Of a stretch of 64,000 nucleotides of DNA, positions 24,341 to 35,984 are shown piece by piece (the stretch's first letter is position 1; every line of letters begins with the position of its first letter). The stretch lies in the NCBI RefSeq assembly GCF_918797505.1, contig NC_092793.1, positions 45,868,243 to 45,932,242 on the forward strand, given 5' to 3'. The position numbers and the translations under genes were made by a program. The stretch is from Bemisia tabaci. Lineage: Eukaryota > Arthropoda > Insecta > Hemiptera > Aleyrodidae. The notes under the pieces are model-generated. The model was not told the origin of the DNA. It saw only the letters and a program-made list of their open reading frames with translations, and did not search any database.

Positions 24341-24831
24341 AGAAGTCAGGGAATTTCAACGCTAGTGGTTAGGAAGTTTTTCCAAAAATATTAGGGAATT
24401 TTGTAAATTGATTAAACTTGCAACCCTAATTAAGGAGGTGACGGCGGAAGCAGGGTGTTTCAGTCAGGATGTATATTTACCTTTCTGAGCTCTATTTCTT
24501 CGATCTTATTGGTCATAGTAAACAAAAATGTCAAGGATTCTTTTTCTTTTTTTTTCTTTTCTTTACGAACATGGAACTTGCCAAAAGCTCAATGATTCAT
24601 GACTATCAATGCGCACGCCTGAAGCTTTGGGTTTCCCTGATCAGCGTACACTAAAAGAGCCATGGGTTTCCCGTAGCTAACCTTTGGACCCGGGATATCC
24701 CCCCTCCCCCCTTCCCCCGGATTATTTCTCCGACCGCTGCAGCTAGTTGTTCGTAATTCGAAGACTCAGAATGCTCGCGCTCGTTGATGGCGTCATATCT
24801 GATCAAAGTTCGATTGCGCTCATCAGTGTTA

Positions 24832-25073
24832 CGGCGCATGGTGGATCGAGTCAATAGGAGAGGTCGGACAAAATTTGGAAACTTTAAAAGCTCATAACTC
24901 CGTTTATATATAACTTCGAGGTTCTAAAAGTGGTTTCATCGGTTTCCTCATGAAATTTTCTTTTAGAAGCACCCCTTATAATTTCAAATGTGACGAAGTA
25001 AACGTTAAAATTTGCAGTTAGAGTGAAAAATTTCATGTCCAATCTCTCTGATTGACTCGATCCACTGTGCGGC
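24832..25073 (+). mobile_element. 242-bp MITE, family B, copy 2
   Basis: Terminal inverted repeats around GTGGATCGAGTCAAT (left) and ATTGACTCGATCCAC (right). Same length as, and inverted relative to, the copy at 5325-5566. It includes the block AAAGCTCATAACTCCG. No coding capacity. Confidence 0.7.
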
Positions 25074-27236
25074 ATTGCATCGGTACTTAAAACCAAGATG
25101 ACGTAATTTCGTCCCTACTCTGAACTTCTTCACACTCTTCTCTCACTCCTTTGCCTCGTGACATTTTCATTCATCCGAACCTAGTGTCTTCCACAGTAAC
25201 GATTTTGGTGCTGTCAATTATTCTTTTCGCCGTTATTACTTGCTCAGTTTTCCGAAGTAAACTCCAGCAGCAACCGGTGTGCATCATGGCTTGCCGGTGT
25301 GGCATCGCGGCTGCGCCAAAAAATGCGGTCTTTTTATTGGCCGAGCGAAACTCAGACGGAATTGTAAGTGAGAAGTTTTGAAAATCCTTGCCTCAAGTGT
25401 TAAGCTCGATTCGAAATCTCGGTCACCTCCAGTTTTGAAATCAATCAAAATGAAACTGCACGGAAATATGCAGGTACACGAGATTTGCTCTCACCGCGCA
25501 CCGTGGCGTTCTGCGCAGGGTGGTAAAATTTACTGAAAAATAAAATCTCAACAAACAAAATTTCATGGAATATTTTACTGGCATTACAAATCTTTCATAA
25601 GTTTCTTCCGTTTTATGTCACCCTGGCTCTGCGACGCCCAAACGCGAGAGTCCCTGTCTTCGTAAAGATTTTTAGGGTCGGAATCAAAACTGGTATATAG
25701 ACAAGAGAGATTCCCTGCTTCGTCAGAATCTGGTGGATCACTCAAGAGAAGGGATGGTTGACTTTTATCAGGTCCTTTCACGCTTTTTGGCGTTTTCATC
25801 ATTTGGAGAAACAGGGAACCTGCCCACCTTTCATTGAATTTCACTTAGTAAAGAAATCACGAAAATATCAGGGATTTTAGGGTTAAATCCTGATAGTGGT
25901 GTAGAAAGGCAAAATTGCATTCATATTTTTCGAAGCAGCCTGCATACATTTTACTTTAGGCTGCCCTCACATTGTACACTCAAGACTTCTGGCCAGCCCG
26001 ATGGCTAAGTTTGGCTAACAATAAGCCCGAAATGCATCCAAGCTAATAAATTATTCTTCAACAACCATATTTTGCGTGTTTCGGTATACTTTTTCCTCGT
26101 CTTCTACACAAGACTTCTTTCCCTTTACATCTTTAAGTGAGCTTTCACATTGCTGTGACGTCACATTTTTATCGCAACGGACCGCGACCGGATCAGTCGT
26201 TCGTTCGCGCAAGTTTTGCACCCCCGAAAAAATACCGGGGATTTTGGTTTTTGATTGTTTCTCATAGATCAGTCTATTTGAAAATTTAATTTTTTAAGCG
26301 TGCCAGTAGGGCTCGCTTTTTAAAATCACTCGGATGTACCATAGTACAGCACACAGATCAACCAATGCTATTCAACGGGTCGTCCAAATACTTTTTTCCT
26401 CGCACCCGTTTCTTTGTCTTTGAACCATTACACTGTCAAGCCCTGATGGTCTTTTACCAAAAAATCTAATGAACTGCTAATTGGAAACCCTTGAGAACAT
26501 TTTTCTGTCAAAACCGTATTATTCAATTTGACAGAAACCTCATAGGAGCTTTCTTACGCTCGGAGGACTCAACTCTAGAACCTTCTTTCCCGCCAAAACT
26601 CTATAGCCAATGAGCGTCTTGCACTGTAAGTGCAATCTGTGATGAGCCTCGTGACTCATTATACTATGTACTAACCATGGCCCCTGCCGAAATCCACTTA
26701 AACCACTACAGTTATCTCGCGATATAGCTTTGGGTGTCCGGTTTCGAGCAAGGCAATAAAAGACGGCGAGGCGATTAACCGATTAACCATTCACCGTGAT
26801 GCCAGGATCCACCAAATTTTCTCAAAAATTGTTTTCCGTCTATTTAGCGAGTTTTTCTTTACTTTCCGTTGAAGTACAAATAAAAAGAGACCTCATTTGT
26901 ACAAATCGGCCGAATAGGAGAGAAGTTACAGTTCGAAATCCAAAGAGATTAACTGAACGCGATTTCGATGCACGGCAGTTCGCCCAAATCACGGTCGTGC
27001 GCAAATGCCGCATATCAGCTTAAAATCAAGATAATTGGACGGAATCTTTAAAATTAATTTACATTCAACGTTCATGAATCAATATTTTCTCCCAAATTTA
27101 GCAAAAAGTACCAATTGATGCAAAAAGCAAAGACGTGAAAATAAGAGGTATTTGTCCAACATTTCAGTTATTCGGCACGCTTTTCCAACATACTCATGTT
27201 GGATTTTTTCTTCTTGTTTTATTATTAGTTCAATTC
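25074..27236. other. Non-coding stretch
   Basis: No gene recognised. It includes a 12-bp palindrome TGTGACGTCACA (26154-26165) and an unrecognised open frame on the - strand (25584-25844) rich in Ser, Asp and Lys, without supporting signals. Confidence 0.4.
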
Positions 27237-27488
27237 GGACCGCGTTAAACAGAGAGGAATCAAACCACGTCAGCTATTGCCAAAATCAATTGGGCAATTT
27301 AATTTTTTACATGAAAACGGTTGTGCGGATTTTCGTGCAAATTTCAGTGAATGTTCTCCCTAGTACGAAGCAAAATCCTTAAAATGTTCAGAAGAACCCG
27401 CGCAAACAATCTCTCGTGAACAATTAAATTACCCGGTTTAATTTGGCAATAGCTGATTTGGCTCGGTTCTTTCTGTTAAACGCGGTCC
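27237..27488 (+). mobile_element. MITE family A, copy 3
   Basis: Ends GGACCGCGTTAAACAGAGAG and AACGCGGTCC. Flanks are ATTC (left) and ATTT (right), one mismatch. Interior as in copy 1. About 33 bp beyond the right end also resemble the right flank of copy 1 (TGAAAGTGGCTGCC against TGAAGGTGGCTGCC), so the mobile unit may sometimes be larger. Confidence 0.75.
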
Positions 27489-28763
27489 ATTTTTACGTTA
27501 CGACTCGACCTGAAAGTGGCTGCCGTGAAAAAAAAAAAACGTTGTCATTCTGGGTTTTTAGCCATCAAACGAGGTGAGAAATTAGGGACGTTCCATTTGT
27601 AAAATTAAAACCACTAAACGAACTGCCAAAAAGCTCCTAAGAATGTGGAAACAGGCACAATTTTTAGGGCCCCCAGGTCGAAAATTAACGAGGTAAGAAG
27701 AGGAAGGTCCTCAGCAGTAAGATCTAAGGAAAAGTTTTGGAAAGCCGGCGGGCGAGGGGCGATTACGTAGAAGCTTGAAAGCGCCACCACCATTCTTGCT
27801 CTTTGCGCATCATTTTCTTCAAGTTTGTTTTTCTTTTCTCTAGCATAAAATGAATTGTTATTAAAAACAAAATGTCGGATGCTGGTTAAAGTGAGATTTT
27901 CATTCGAACAGTTGTAATGTTGCCTTGCTAAGAACGGTCGATAGCGGGATAGCCAGTAGTGTTTCCTGATCCAGCGCGCAGCCCAGTCGGCAATCGCATC
28001 TTATATTCATTTTCTTATCAGCAAGGAAATGGCGACCGATCATATCAACGCGTGTCGCACTGTGGGGCTAGTGTCAACCCCGGGCCGCAAACAATGGATT
28101 TTTGTGAAGTCGAAGTCGCTGAATATCGATATTTGCAATAGATCCTCTGCAGTTTTTTTGAGTTGAGTACGTACGACATAAAACGCAACTTTTAATCGAC
28201 TGTTGTCAAAATTTCCCTTAACACATCATTACTTACAAGTTACAAGATCACCAAGTTGAGTACTTACGCACTCTATTTTCATGTAACTTTATCGTAAATG
28301 AAGTATCGCTCCCTTGTAAGATTATTTAACTTCGCTCCTGAGAGCGTAAAACAGTTTTTTAGGAACCATTTTCGGGTAAAGGGACCTTACTTTTCGGAAT
28401 AAAATATTTCTTGACTTATTTCAAAACCTCAGACGACGTTTTTCTACAATTTTAGAATTTTGGTCGTAGAACTTCGGAATTGATATATCCCTTAATTTTT
28501 GAGTTCTGTGGCTCAAAGTTGCGCACGAACTTCCAGATATCTCTTCTTCTCGCATTTGCCAAAACACAAGGAAACTAATTTCCTTGAAGACAAGGCCCTC
28601 TCTCTCAGATCCGGTTACATGATGCTCCTTTACAGGCGATGTCGAAGATTAGAGTTGAACTTCACTTACGGCAACATTAGGTGGAAGTATAGTGCATGCA
28701 TCAGGGAGGGTGATTATTTTCCGTAGGTATAATATTCTTAAAGGTAAAGACAGTTTACCAACA

Positions 28764-29022
28764 CAGGGTGTCTAGTATCAGGATTTCCCGATTCTATCGG
28801 GATTGAGGAAAAATCGGTCGTAAAATCAGGATTTGAGGAAAGCACTTGTTTTTAATCCTTAGAACTAAATTCTATAGTTCTGCTTTTGCATACGCATATG
28901 CGAAATTCTTAATTTTTCTCCACAAAAAATCAGGATTTGGAAAAATTATGAAATTGGGATTTAGCAGTCAAAAATCAGGAAAAATCAGGGTTTCCTAAAA
29001 TGAAAGAAAACTATACACCCTG
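28764..29022. mobile_element. Short element with CAGGGTGT termini, copy 1
   Basis: Starts CAGGGTGTCTAG; ends CTATACACCCTG, the inverse with one mismatch. The interior repeats ATCAGGATTT-type words. CAGGG ends recall hAT-type transposons, but I see no clear 8-bp target duplication. Confidence 0.45.
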
Positions 29023-29724
29023 CCACATCAAAACATTTTTTTTTTTTGTTTTGTTTTGTACCAATCTCAAAAAATTGTTAAGAGTTGATTTGAAGAATCC
29101 CCTTTTCTAAATACCAACTCGACAAAAATCCATTTTCTGCCACCTCAAGTAGACATCGGCCCCACAGTGTGTCGTGATTAATGATGCCTATTTTGTGATC
29201 AAATTACTGTGATACTCTGCTAATAGACGAAAGCCAGCTCGAAGCCAGCCTTGATAACAGCCCTAGTTTTTCGACCACATTTTCGTGGTAGGAAAAAAAT
29301 CAGTGGAATTTCCGTGCCTAGAAGTCTTGATAACGTCTCGTGTCCACGCATATGCTTTAAGACAGAATAAAAACGAAAAAACCAAAGAAAATTGCTTGGC
29401 TCCTCTCCCGTGTTACCGAAGAGAGCAGTAACTCCCAAATTTTTGAGATCCAGTTTTTTTTCAAAATTCAACCAATATCGGTAACTTAAATGGACTGATC
29501 AATCCAGCTGAAACAAAAAATTAATGTCCTGAAAAATAAATACCTACCTAATTAAACCGAGGGTTATGAGAAAGCAGTGAGAGCGCAAGAATTGACGTCA
29601 GATCATTTTGATGTATTTCTGTTGAACGGAACTATGCGCACTGAGACATGAACCCTGAGACCCATCTTTTCTTTCTATACTATAAGCTCCGAAGCCTCCT
29701 AATTTTGCGAAACTGGTAACGCTT

Positions 29725-30030
29725 AGTTCCAGCGTTCTACCAAGCCGATTTTTATGATTTTTGCGGCTATCGACGGGCAATTGTCTCTAGATAAGCCAAC
29801 TCTTTTCAGATTTTCAAAATATGGCCCAGGTTTTTTTATATTAAGTGGTAAAGTTGCGAATTCTCCCATTTAAACAATGTAAATTTATATTTTTTGTCAT
29901 AGTTCGTTTGAGCGTTCTACCGGGCCGATTTCCAAGTTTTTTGCGGTAATCGACGGGTAATTGGCCCTAGATGAGCCCGCTCTATTCAGATTTTGGATAT
30001 AGGACCCAGGTTTTTTTACAATCACGTTAT
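29725..30030 (+). repeat. 180-bp tandem duplication
   Basis: AGCGTTCTACC recurs at 29731 and 29911, followed in both by GCCGATTT, TTTTGCGG, ATCGACGGG and CCCAGGTTTTTTTA. Two units, the second slightly shorter. Confidence 0.7.
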
Positions 30031-30177
30031 AAAAGTGAGTGAATTTTCAGAGTGCTCCGGACTGCTACCGCTATGCGCGGGAGGATGCGCAGTGGTCGAG
30101 GAGGTTGCGCAGTAGCTGTGTAGCCTGCGCATCAGCTCTACACTTATCTACACAAGATTCGCAACACTTACTTCAAG

Positions 30178-30256
30178 ACGAGCGGTGGCCGAGTCGTCAA
30201 AGACGTCGGAAGCGTCCACTCAGTTCATGGTGTGGGTTCGATCCCCGTCTCCCGAT
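30178..30256 (+). repeat. tRNA-like sequence (SINE head or tRNA pseudogene)
   Basis: A good polymerase III A box (TGGCCGAGTCGT, 30186-30197) and B box (GGTTCGATCCC, 30235-30245) lie at tRNA-like spacing, with a Ser/Leu-type D-arm. The acceptor stem does not pair and no anticodon arm is convincing, so I do not call a working tRNA. A tRNA-derived SINE or a decayed tRNA fits better. Confidence 0.5.
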
Positions 30257-30474
30257 ACACTTAATTATTACCTGATTATCAATATTCGTTGTTTTACTGC
30301 AATATTTCATCAAGCAGTCATTCCAAATCGCGCCCTTTAGACTTCAAAAAAAATGTTTGTTTCTTTATTCATCAAAACCAAAAATTATTCCATTCTAAAA
30401 GTAAAGTATACCTCATATCGTAATTTTTTAGGGGAAAACTAAATAAAACTAACACCGATAGGAGGGTAAAAATA

Positions 30475-30549
30475 GGGCCGCGAAGCGGCCCTGAGGCGCG
30501 GCGCCGTCAGGGGGTTGGGCCGCGTAGCGGCCAGGGGGCGTAGCCCCCT
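30475..30549. repeat. Cluster of three GNA-triloop mini-hairpins
   Basis: Three perfect palindromes with 3-nt loops in 75 bp: GGGCCGC-GAA-GCGGCCC (30475-30491), GGCCGC-GTA-GCGGCC (30518-30532) and AGGGGGC-GTA-GCCCCCT (30533-30549). GCGAAGC and GCGTAGC cores are known to form exceptionally stable DNA mini-hairpins. Strongly GC-rich in an AT-rich surrounding; no gene attached. Confidence 0.85.
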
Positions 30550-31952
30550 AGCAAGAATATACGCATAACTGGGTTCACGTCATAATGCATGTTCCGTTTG
30601 ACAAAAATACGTCCATTTAAAACGGCAGGAAGTCCACATTATGCCGCGAGAGAACAGATTTTAATCGGGGGTTGAAAGAGCGAGCCGAAAAAGTACTACC
30701 ACTGAAAGTGATGACTCTCGTTAGGTTTTTCGATCGATCGGTTAGAAGAAATCATCCTGAAATTATCCAATAGTTAAATACATTTTGACATCCTGAAATC
30801 ATCCAAAAGTTAAATAAATTTTGATTAGCGCGTTAGCTTGACTTTTTCAAGAAGACCCAGCGCGTTGCAGAAAATCGTGGAGGCCTGCAATTTTTTTAAG
30901 AATCTGCCTTCTATTGAGCCCTTGTCCAGCGCATTCAGTAATAAATAAAGACAACGGCGATTTTCAGCGAAGTGTCAAACTATCCCTCCTAGATTTTCGA
31001 GTCAGCTTTCAACGTAACGTATTTTTGAGCTTCCCGCTCTTTCGACTTTCGCGAAATGTAAATATCTGCAGTTGTTGTCCACCTCTGGCGTAAGGGTATA
31101 TCTCAATTTTCACGTGAGCCCTGTTTTACACACAATTCCATGATTTCTGGGGCTCATGCAGAAATCTAGACACGCCTTTACGTCAAAGGAGGGACGATAA
31201 GCCCCTGTTTGTCTATGAAAAACAAGCAAAGTAACGAACGCCTCTTATCCAACATCATCTCTCTGCCCTCCAGTTGTGTTTTATGACAAGAAACCTCTCC
31301 ATCGTATAACTCGATGATGGAATACTTTTGTATACAATTTTCGGAAAACAAACTCATGCGCGGTAAATAAGCGAAATACCGAAAAACTGTCTCGCCTACT
31401 TGCAGAAAACATCACCTAAAAACCTTTCTTTTCTATTTTTTTCTTTTCTTTTTCTAAATGCGAGTTCGTTTCTTTTTTATTAATTATCAAGATTCATCGA
31501 GTGATCGATTTATCGAGGACGATTTAATTCATCGCTAATGAGATTGCGTAATGATACAAATTAACCGATCGTTAATCGATTGGGCATCAGTAGCTCAAAT
31601 TGCGTCCCTCTCGAGCTATAATATCGATGAACAAATGACACACAGCAATGGAAGTTGTTCAGTCCCCTGGGCCGACCGTTTTCGATGGAAGGCAAATTTG
31701 CTGCAGTATGTCGATGATGGTTATTGTCACTCCGCAAATATGCCCTAGTGTTATATTTATCATGCGCTTGACGTAAACGACTTTGATGTTCGATTTTTAA
31801 TGGCGATACCGCATGAAAGCTGTCAATAATTTTCCCGTGTGTCATGATCTGGTATCGCGTCGCCATTCTGCTTTCGAAAACGCATGACGCATAATGTGCG
31901 AATAACTGCCGCCAAATATAGATTGTATTCGAGACATCAGTCGGGTGAAATC

Positions 31953-31968
31953 CTATCGATATCGATAG
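31953..31968. promoter_or_regulatory. 16-bp palindrome with two overlapping DRE sites
   Basis: CTATCGATATCGATAG is a perfect palindrome holding TATCGATA twice (31954-31961, 31960-31967), the DREF-type promoter word known from flies. A CCAAT-type ATTGG follows at 31971. More ATCGAT words lie at 31504, 31576 and 31623. No downstream gene was identified. Confidence 0.4.
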
Positions 31969-32983
31969 CGATTGGTTCAAAACATAAACATAGCCTCAAA
32001 AGTTAATTGAGTACTCTGATGGAATGGGGGTTTTTTGTGATGGATTTTTTATTAGTATGAGTACTAATTTTCCAAGAGTAGTGAAATTTCGTTCTCATTT
32101 TCAGCTTTTTTGATTAATATCCGAAAATTTTGGTTTAAGGTTATACTCTATTGTTCTGAGCCAAACGATACATCGAACCACTATCGAACACGATCCATAA
32201 GTGAATCCCTAATCGTTGATCTCATTATTTGTCAAGACGCGGAGTGAGTACCAATGCCGCTCATGATAAGAAAATGCAGCATTCACCGAGACCAATAGGA
32301 AAAATTATTCTGTGTTTGAATATGTATGTTCAGTCTTGGAATTGTAGGAAAACGTTCTAATTTTCATCGAAACTATATTTAAAACAAACGGAGTATCTCG
32401 CGGGTGACTTGATTCATGGCCGTCTATCAGTTACGTCACGCCTCAGGTGGGAGGAGTCTAACATCGTGTGACGTCAGCAAGGATCGATGCAAAGCGCCGA
32501 TTTTCTTACCAAGAAGGTGTCGCGATAAAAGCCGTTTTGGATCCCCTTCCTTGAAATCTGGGAATTCATGTACTACTCACGAGTTGAAGCCTTGAAATTT
32601 TTGTAAATAATCAGACTTTGGGCAGCACGACTCTTGTCACGTAGATAATTTGCCTAAATGTAGGCCAGATGGTGGATTTTAGCAAGAATTGCGTGTTTTT
32701 CATTACCTATTCAGAGTCGTTTTTATTGTACATTAAGCGCATTGTAGAAATAAAACCGGCTTTGTGTATGTTATGCAGGAGGGTTTATGGCAGGTTTTCA
32801 ATGTAGTTTCGTTTTAGGTAGATGGTGCGCTCATTGTTATAGTAGTTTTTTAGTCAAACGCATACTGAAAGTTGAGCAAACGGTTAAGCTGGTGCACGTT
32901 GTTTACACATTAGAATCTGAATTTGAACTACATAAAACGGGAACCTAAGAAACGCGACGATTAGAGGCGCGGGCAGTGCCGCA

Positions 32984-33090
32984 CACGTAATGCGTGAAGT
33001 ATCCATGCAGTCTTGTAGGCACTGATATCGACACGCAATGCGGGAAGTATCTATGCAGTCTTGCAGGCGCTAACATGCGTTTAGCGCCGA
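32984..33090 (+). repeat. GCGTGAAGTATCC-family direct repeat, copy 4
   Basis: Two units 48 bp apart (starting 32984 and 33032): CACGTAATGCGTGAAGTATC and CACGCAATGCGGGAAGTATC, each followed by ATGCAGTCTTG(T/C)AGGC. Same family as the copies at 6.8, 9.6 and 13.0 kb. Confidence 0.6.
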
Positions 33091-33669
33091 TCGTAGTGTT
33101 TAGCGCGATAATTTAAACTCGAGCAGCATTTTTCAATCGACGGTTTTTATTTTTTTTGCACAGGTACACTCTAACTGATCATTCGTCATTTACTCTGATA
33201 AAAATATTAAAAAAACAATACAAAATCCAAACGATGTTCGTCTCCCTATTTGCAACTGGTAATGATCGACAAAAATTTGAAAAACTAGAAGTGGAGTTTG
33301 GCGGTGGAGAAATACCTCTGCGTGAGAAAGGGTAACGGATTGAGTAAGCGTAGCGGGGGGGGGGGGGGGGTGGAAGGGGTAGCGGACACACCCAGCGTTA
33401 CATACCATCATGCGTTTTGCGATACTCTTAATCATTTTATGCAAAGGAGGTGTGTAAATAAAATAGAGACTCTTCACGCGACAATTACGTTCCTAACTTC
33501 GGCAATTACACGCTTCACCCTCTCCTGAATCTTTCCAATTATTTTACTTGAAAATTGTAAAAATCGTACCTTATACGAATTATTTATCATCTTCTGTACG
33601 TGGCAGCTTTCCCAGATGTGTTATTTCCGGGATCATTCGATGAAAACGATCAGAATCATGACTCTTAGT

Positions 33670-34104
33670 CAGGGTGTCTACTGGTCCGGATTTTCGGGAA
33701 AGTCCGGAAATAGTATTGATTATTTACGGGCGGTCCGAAAGTACTGAAACTCACTGTGTGGCAATTCCGCAAGAAGGTCCGGAATTTTTTCCTTTATACC
33801 AGGTGTGTATTTTAGTGAGGCCTGGAAAGTATGCAATTCCCCGCGCGTCGATTCTTAGAGTATTATTTGCCCTCAAGATTGCGATTGAGCCGTCAGTTTA
33901 TATCAAGCCATCAATGAAATTTTTTGTCCATACTATTTTTGTCGCAATTCGAGCGAAAATGTCCAATTTCCGAAATTCGGCCAACCAAGGTACTGAAAAA
34001 GTCCTGAATTTTTCTTTGAGGAGGCACTGCATTTCCGGGGAATGTACTGAAAAAGTAGTGTAACAGTGCTGATTTTTGGCCATCCTGTTGCAGTAGGCAC
34101 CCTG
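33670..34104. mobile_element. Short element with CAGGGTGT termini, copy 2
   Basis: Starts CAGGGTGTCTACTGG; ends with the inverse of CAGGGTGCCTACTGC. 435 bp, with TCCGGA-rich words inside. No transposase reading frame. The target duplication is not evident. Confidence 0.5.
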
Positions 34105-34249
34105 ATCATGATCATCTTATTGCTTTTTGCAGGGTGACAAGTTATTGCATTTAAAAATTCCCTGACTTATCATATATTTTGAACGTAAAAATTCCCTACT
34201 TTTCCCAGGCTTTCGGTTTTCCTTCGGCATGGTTTCCGACGGAAATTCT

Positions 34250-34646
34250 AAGCGCGAGGCGCAAATAGTAGAAACTGTATTGGTCGTGATTTGCGGGATT
34301 AACATCTATAATGCCGTGGTGGAAATATTTTGCGGAAATTTGCACTATTTGGCAACGTTACCTGCTTCAGCACTCGTTCGAACTTCGAGGATTTCATGGT
34401 AATCACGAGTGTAAGAGCTACGTAGAAAACCCTTGAGAAGCAACAACCACACTCATACGTTGTGCTTAAGAAAGTCAGGGTGCTTGCAATTTTTTGTGTA
34501 TGCATCAAGGACAAACCAAGGACTAACAATAAGCGCGAGGCGCAAATAGTGGACATTTTATTGGTCGCGATTTGCGGGATTATATCATCTACATATAATG
34601 CCGTGGTGGAAATATTTTGCGGAAATTTGCACTATTTGGCAACGTT
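34250..34646 (+). repeat. Direct pair of 110-116 bp repeats
   Basis: 34250-34359 and 34531-34646 both run from AAGCGCGAGGCGCAAATAG to TGCACTATTTGGCAACGTT and are nearly identical except for a 6-bp insertion. The spacer is unrelated. Confidence 0.8.
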
Positions 34647-35667
34647 GAAGAGCACGAATGGTTGCATCCAGACTTAGTCGTTGGAAAAATCGGAGCGATC
34701 CCTTCAAACGGTTAAAATTCCTGCTCACTCCCCTTCCCCCTCCCCCTAAATAGGTGTCCTTATTTGGATGTCATACTTAAGTGAAAAGTGCTTGCTCACT
34801 TTCTTTTGCAAGACCTCCTTCATTCATGGCTCTTAAGTGGAAGCTTTCTGAAGGAGAAAAATTAATTAGGAGTGGAGATAATTGTAAATGCGGTGACATC
34901 TTTTATTACTAGTCTCCTCTCATTGTTTTTTACTTTTTACTTTCTCATTCCGTTTGTTTTTCCTCTTTTTTTCCTTTCGATTGACAACAAAGTCCGTAGT
35001 TTTAAGTTTTTCTCCTTGACATTTGAGAGTTAAGTGTGCCAGTAATCTCCAAACCATTCTCATGCACTCAATGAGTAATATTCTCAGCTCTGCAGATCCA
35101 TATTGATTGCAGTGCTTAATATGTAGTGCTACATTAAAAAAAGTTAAATCAGCAGAACATCGTGCGCAGTATGGGTGCGATGTTTTGAAGATTTTGCACA
35201 TGAGTAAATAATTATATGCGTCTACTTGGCATCTCTCTCATATGGAAATAAGCGTCTGTATTATTAGTTGTATCTCCATTTTCATTTCGAAAAATGGTGG
35301 ACTTCCATTCATTGTCGTGCTCATCATGTTACAGAGTTTTGAAACCATTTCCAGTGTGCATTTAAACCAAACAATCAGTGCGTTGCACCCCATGTACAGA
35401 TATGCAAAAAGACTTTCGATAGGTAAAATCACCAAACAACCCCCCCCCCCCCCAAAAAAAAAAAAAAAAAATTCAAAGCAGTTTAAAATGACCAGTTGCG
35501 CGGTCAGCATAAGTTTCAGTGGGAAATTCGAAAATGCAAGAGATCGGATATGCAAGTAATATGCTCAGTAGTGAATACCTATTTGCGTACTGTACTGCAC
35601 TTATTTACCGCGATTTTTGAGCGGTTTACCCCTGTCTAAGATTATTCATCTATCTATATTTTAACAC

Positions 35668-35701
<34 letters not shown>

Positions 35702-35984
35702 AGAATACCTCCAGCAACAGGATGGGAGAATAGTGCTGGAAATTTACCTGTATCTCGCGAGTTTACAAGACCCAAGAATGAAACAGTTTTGCCATTATTC
35801 AATTTTAACCATTTAATGAGGCTATTACAAACTACAGTCAGAGCAAATGCGATCTGCTTTTCATGGAAAAAGCATTAATGATCAAGATTAGTGCATTCAT
35901 TAGGAAAGTCCAAAATTTATTCTCTATCTCGCAATTCGCAACTCTGGAACACCGCAATGGAGACAATGCGTAGATTTGCACTAC

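Larger units (their letters stand above)
30550..35980. other. Intergenic stretch 5' of Pcf11
   Basis: No gene recognised. It includes G16 at 33355-33370, C14 then a run of A at 35440 onward, a roughly 30-bp A run (about 35669-35698), the repeats listed separately, and CRE-like words at 32434-32476. Confidence 0.45.

Noticed and set aside
25151..25381. 76-codon + strand frame with a possible donor (GAATT|GTAAGTGAG)
   Set aside because: Starts right after a MITE, has no recognisable similarity and no partner exon.
25584..25844. 86-codon - strand frame of coding-like composition
   Set aside because: No domain, no context, no splice partners that I could identify.
31561..31980. 139-codon open frame on the - strand
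   Set aside because: No recognisable domain; it overlaps a promoter-like palindrome and has no splicing or poly(A) support.
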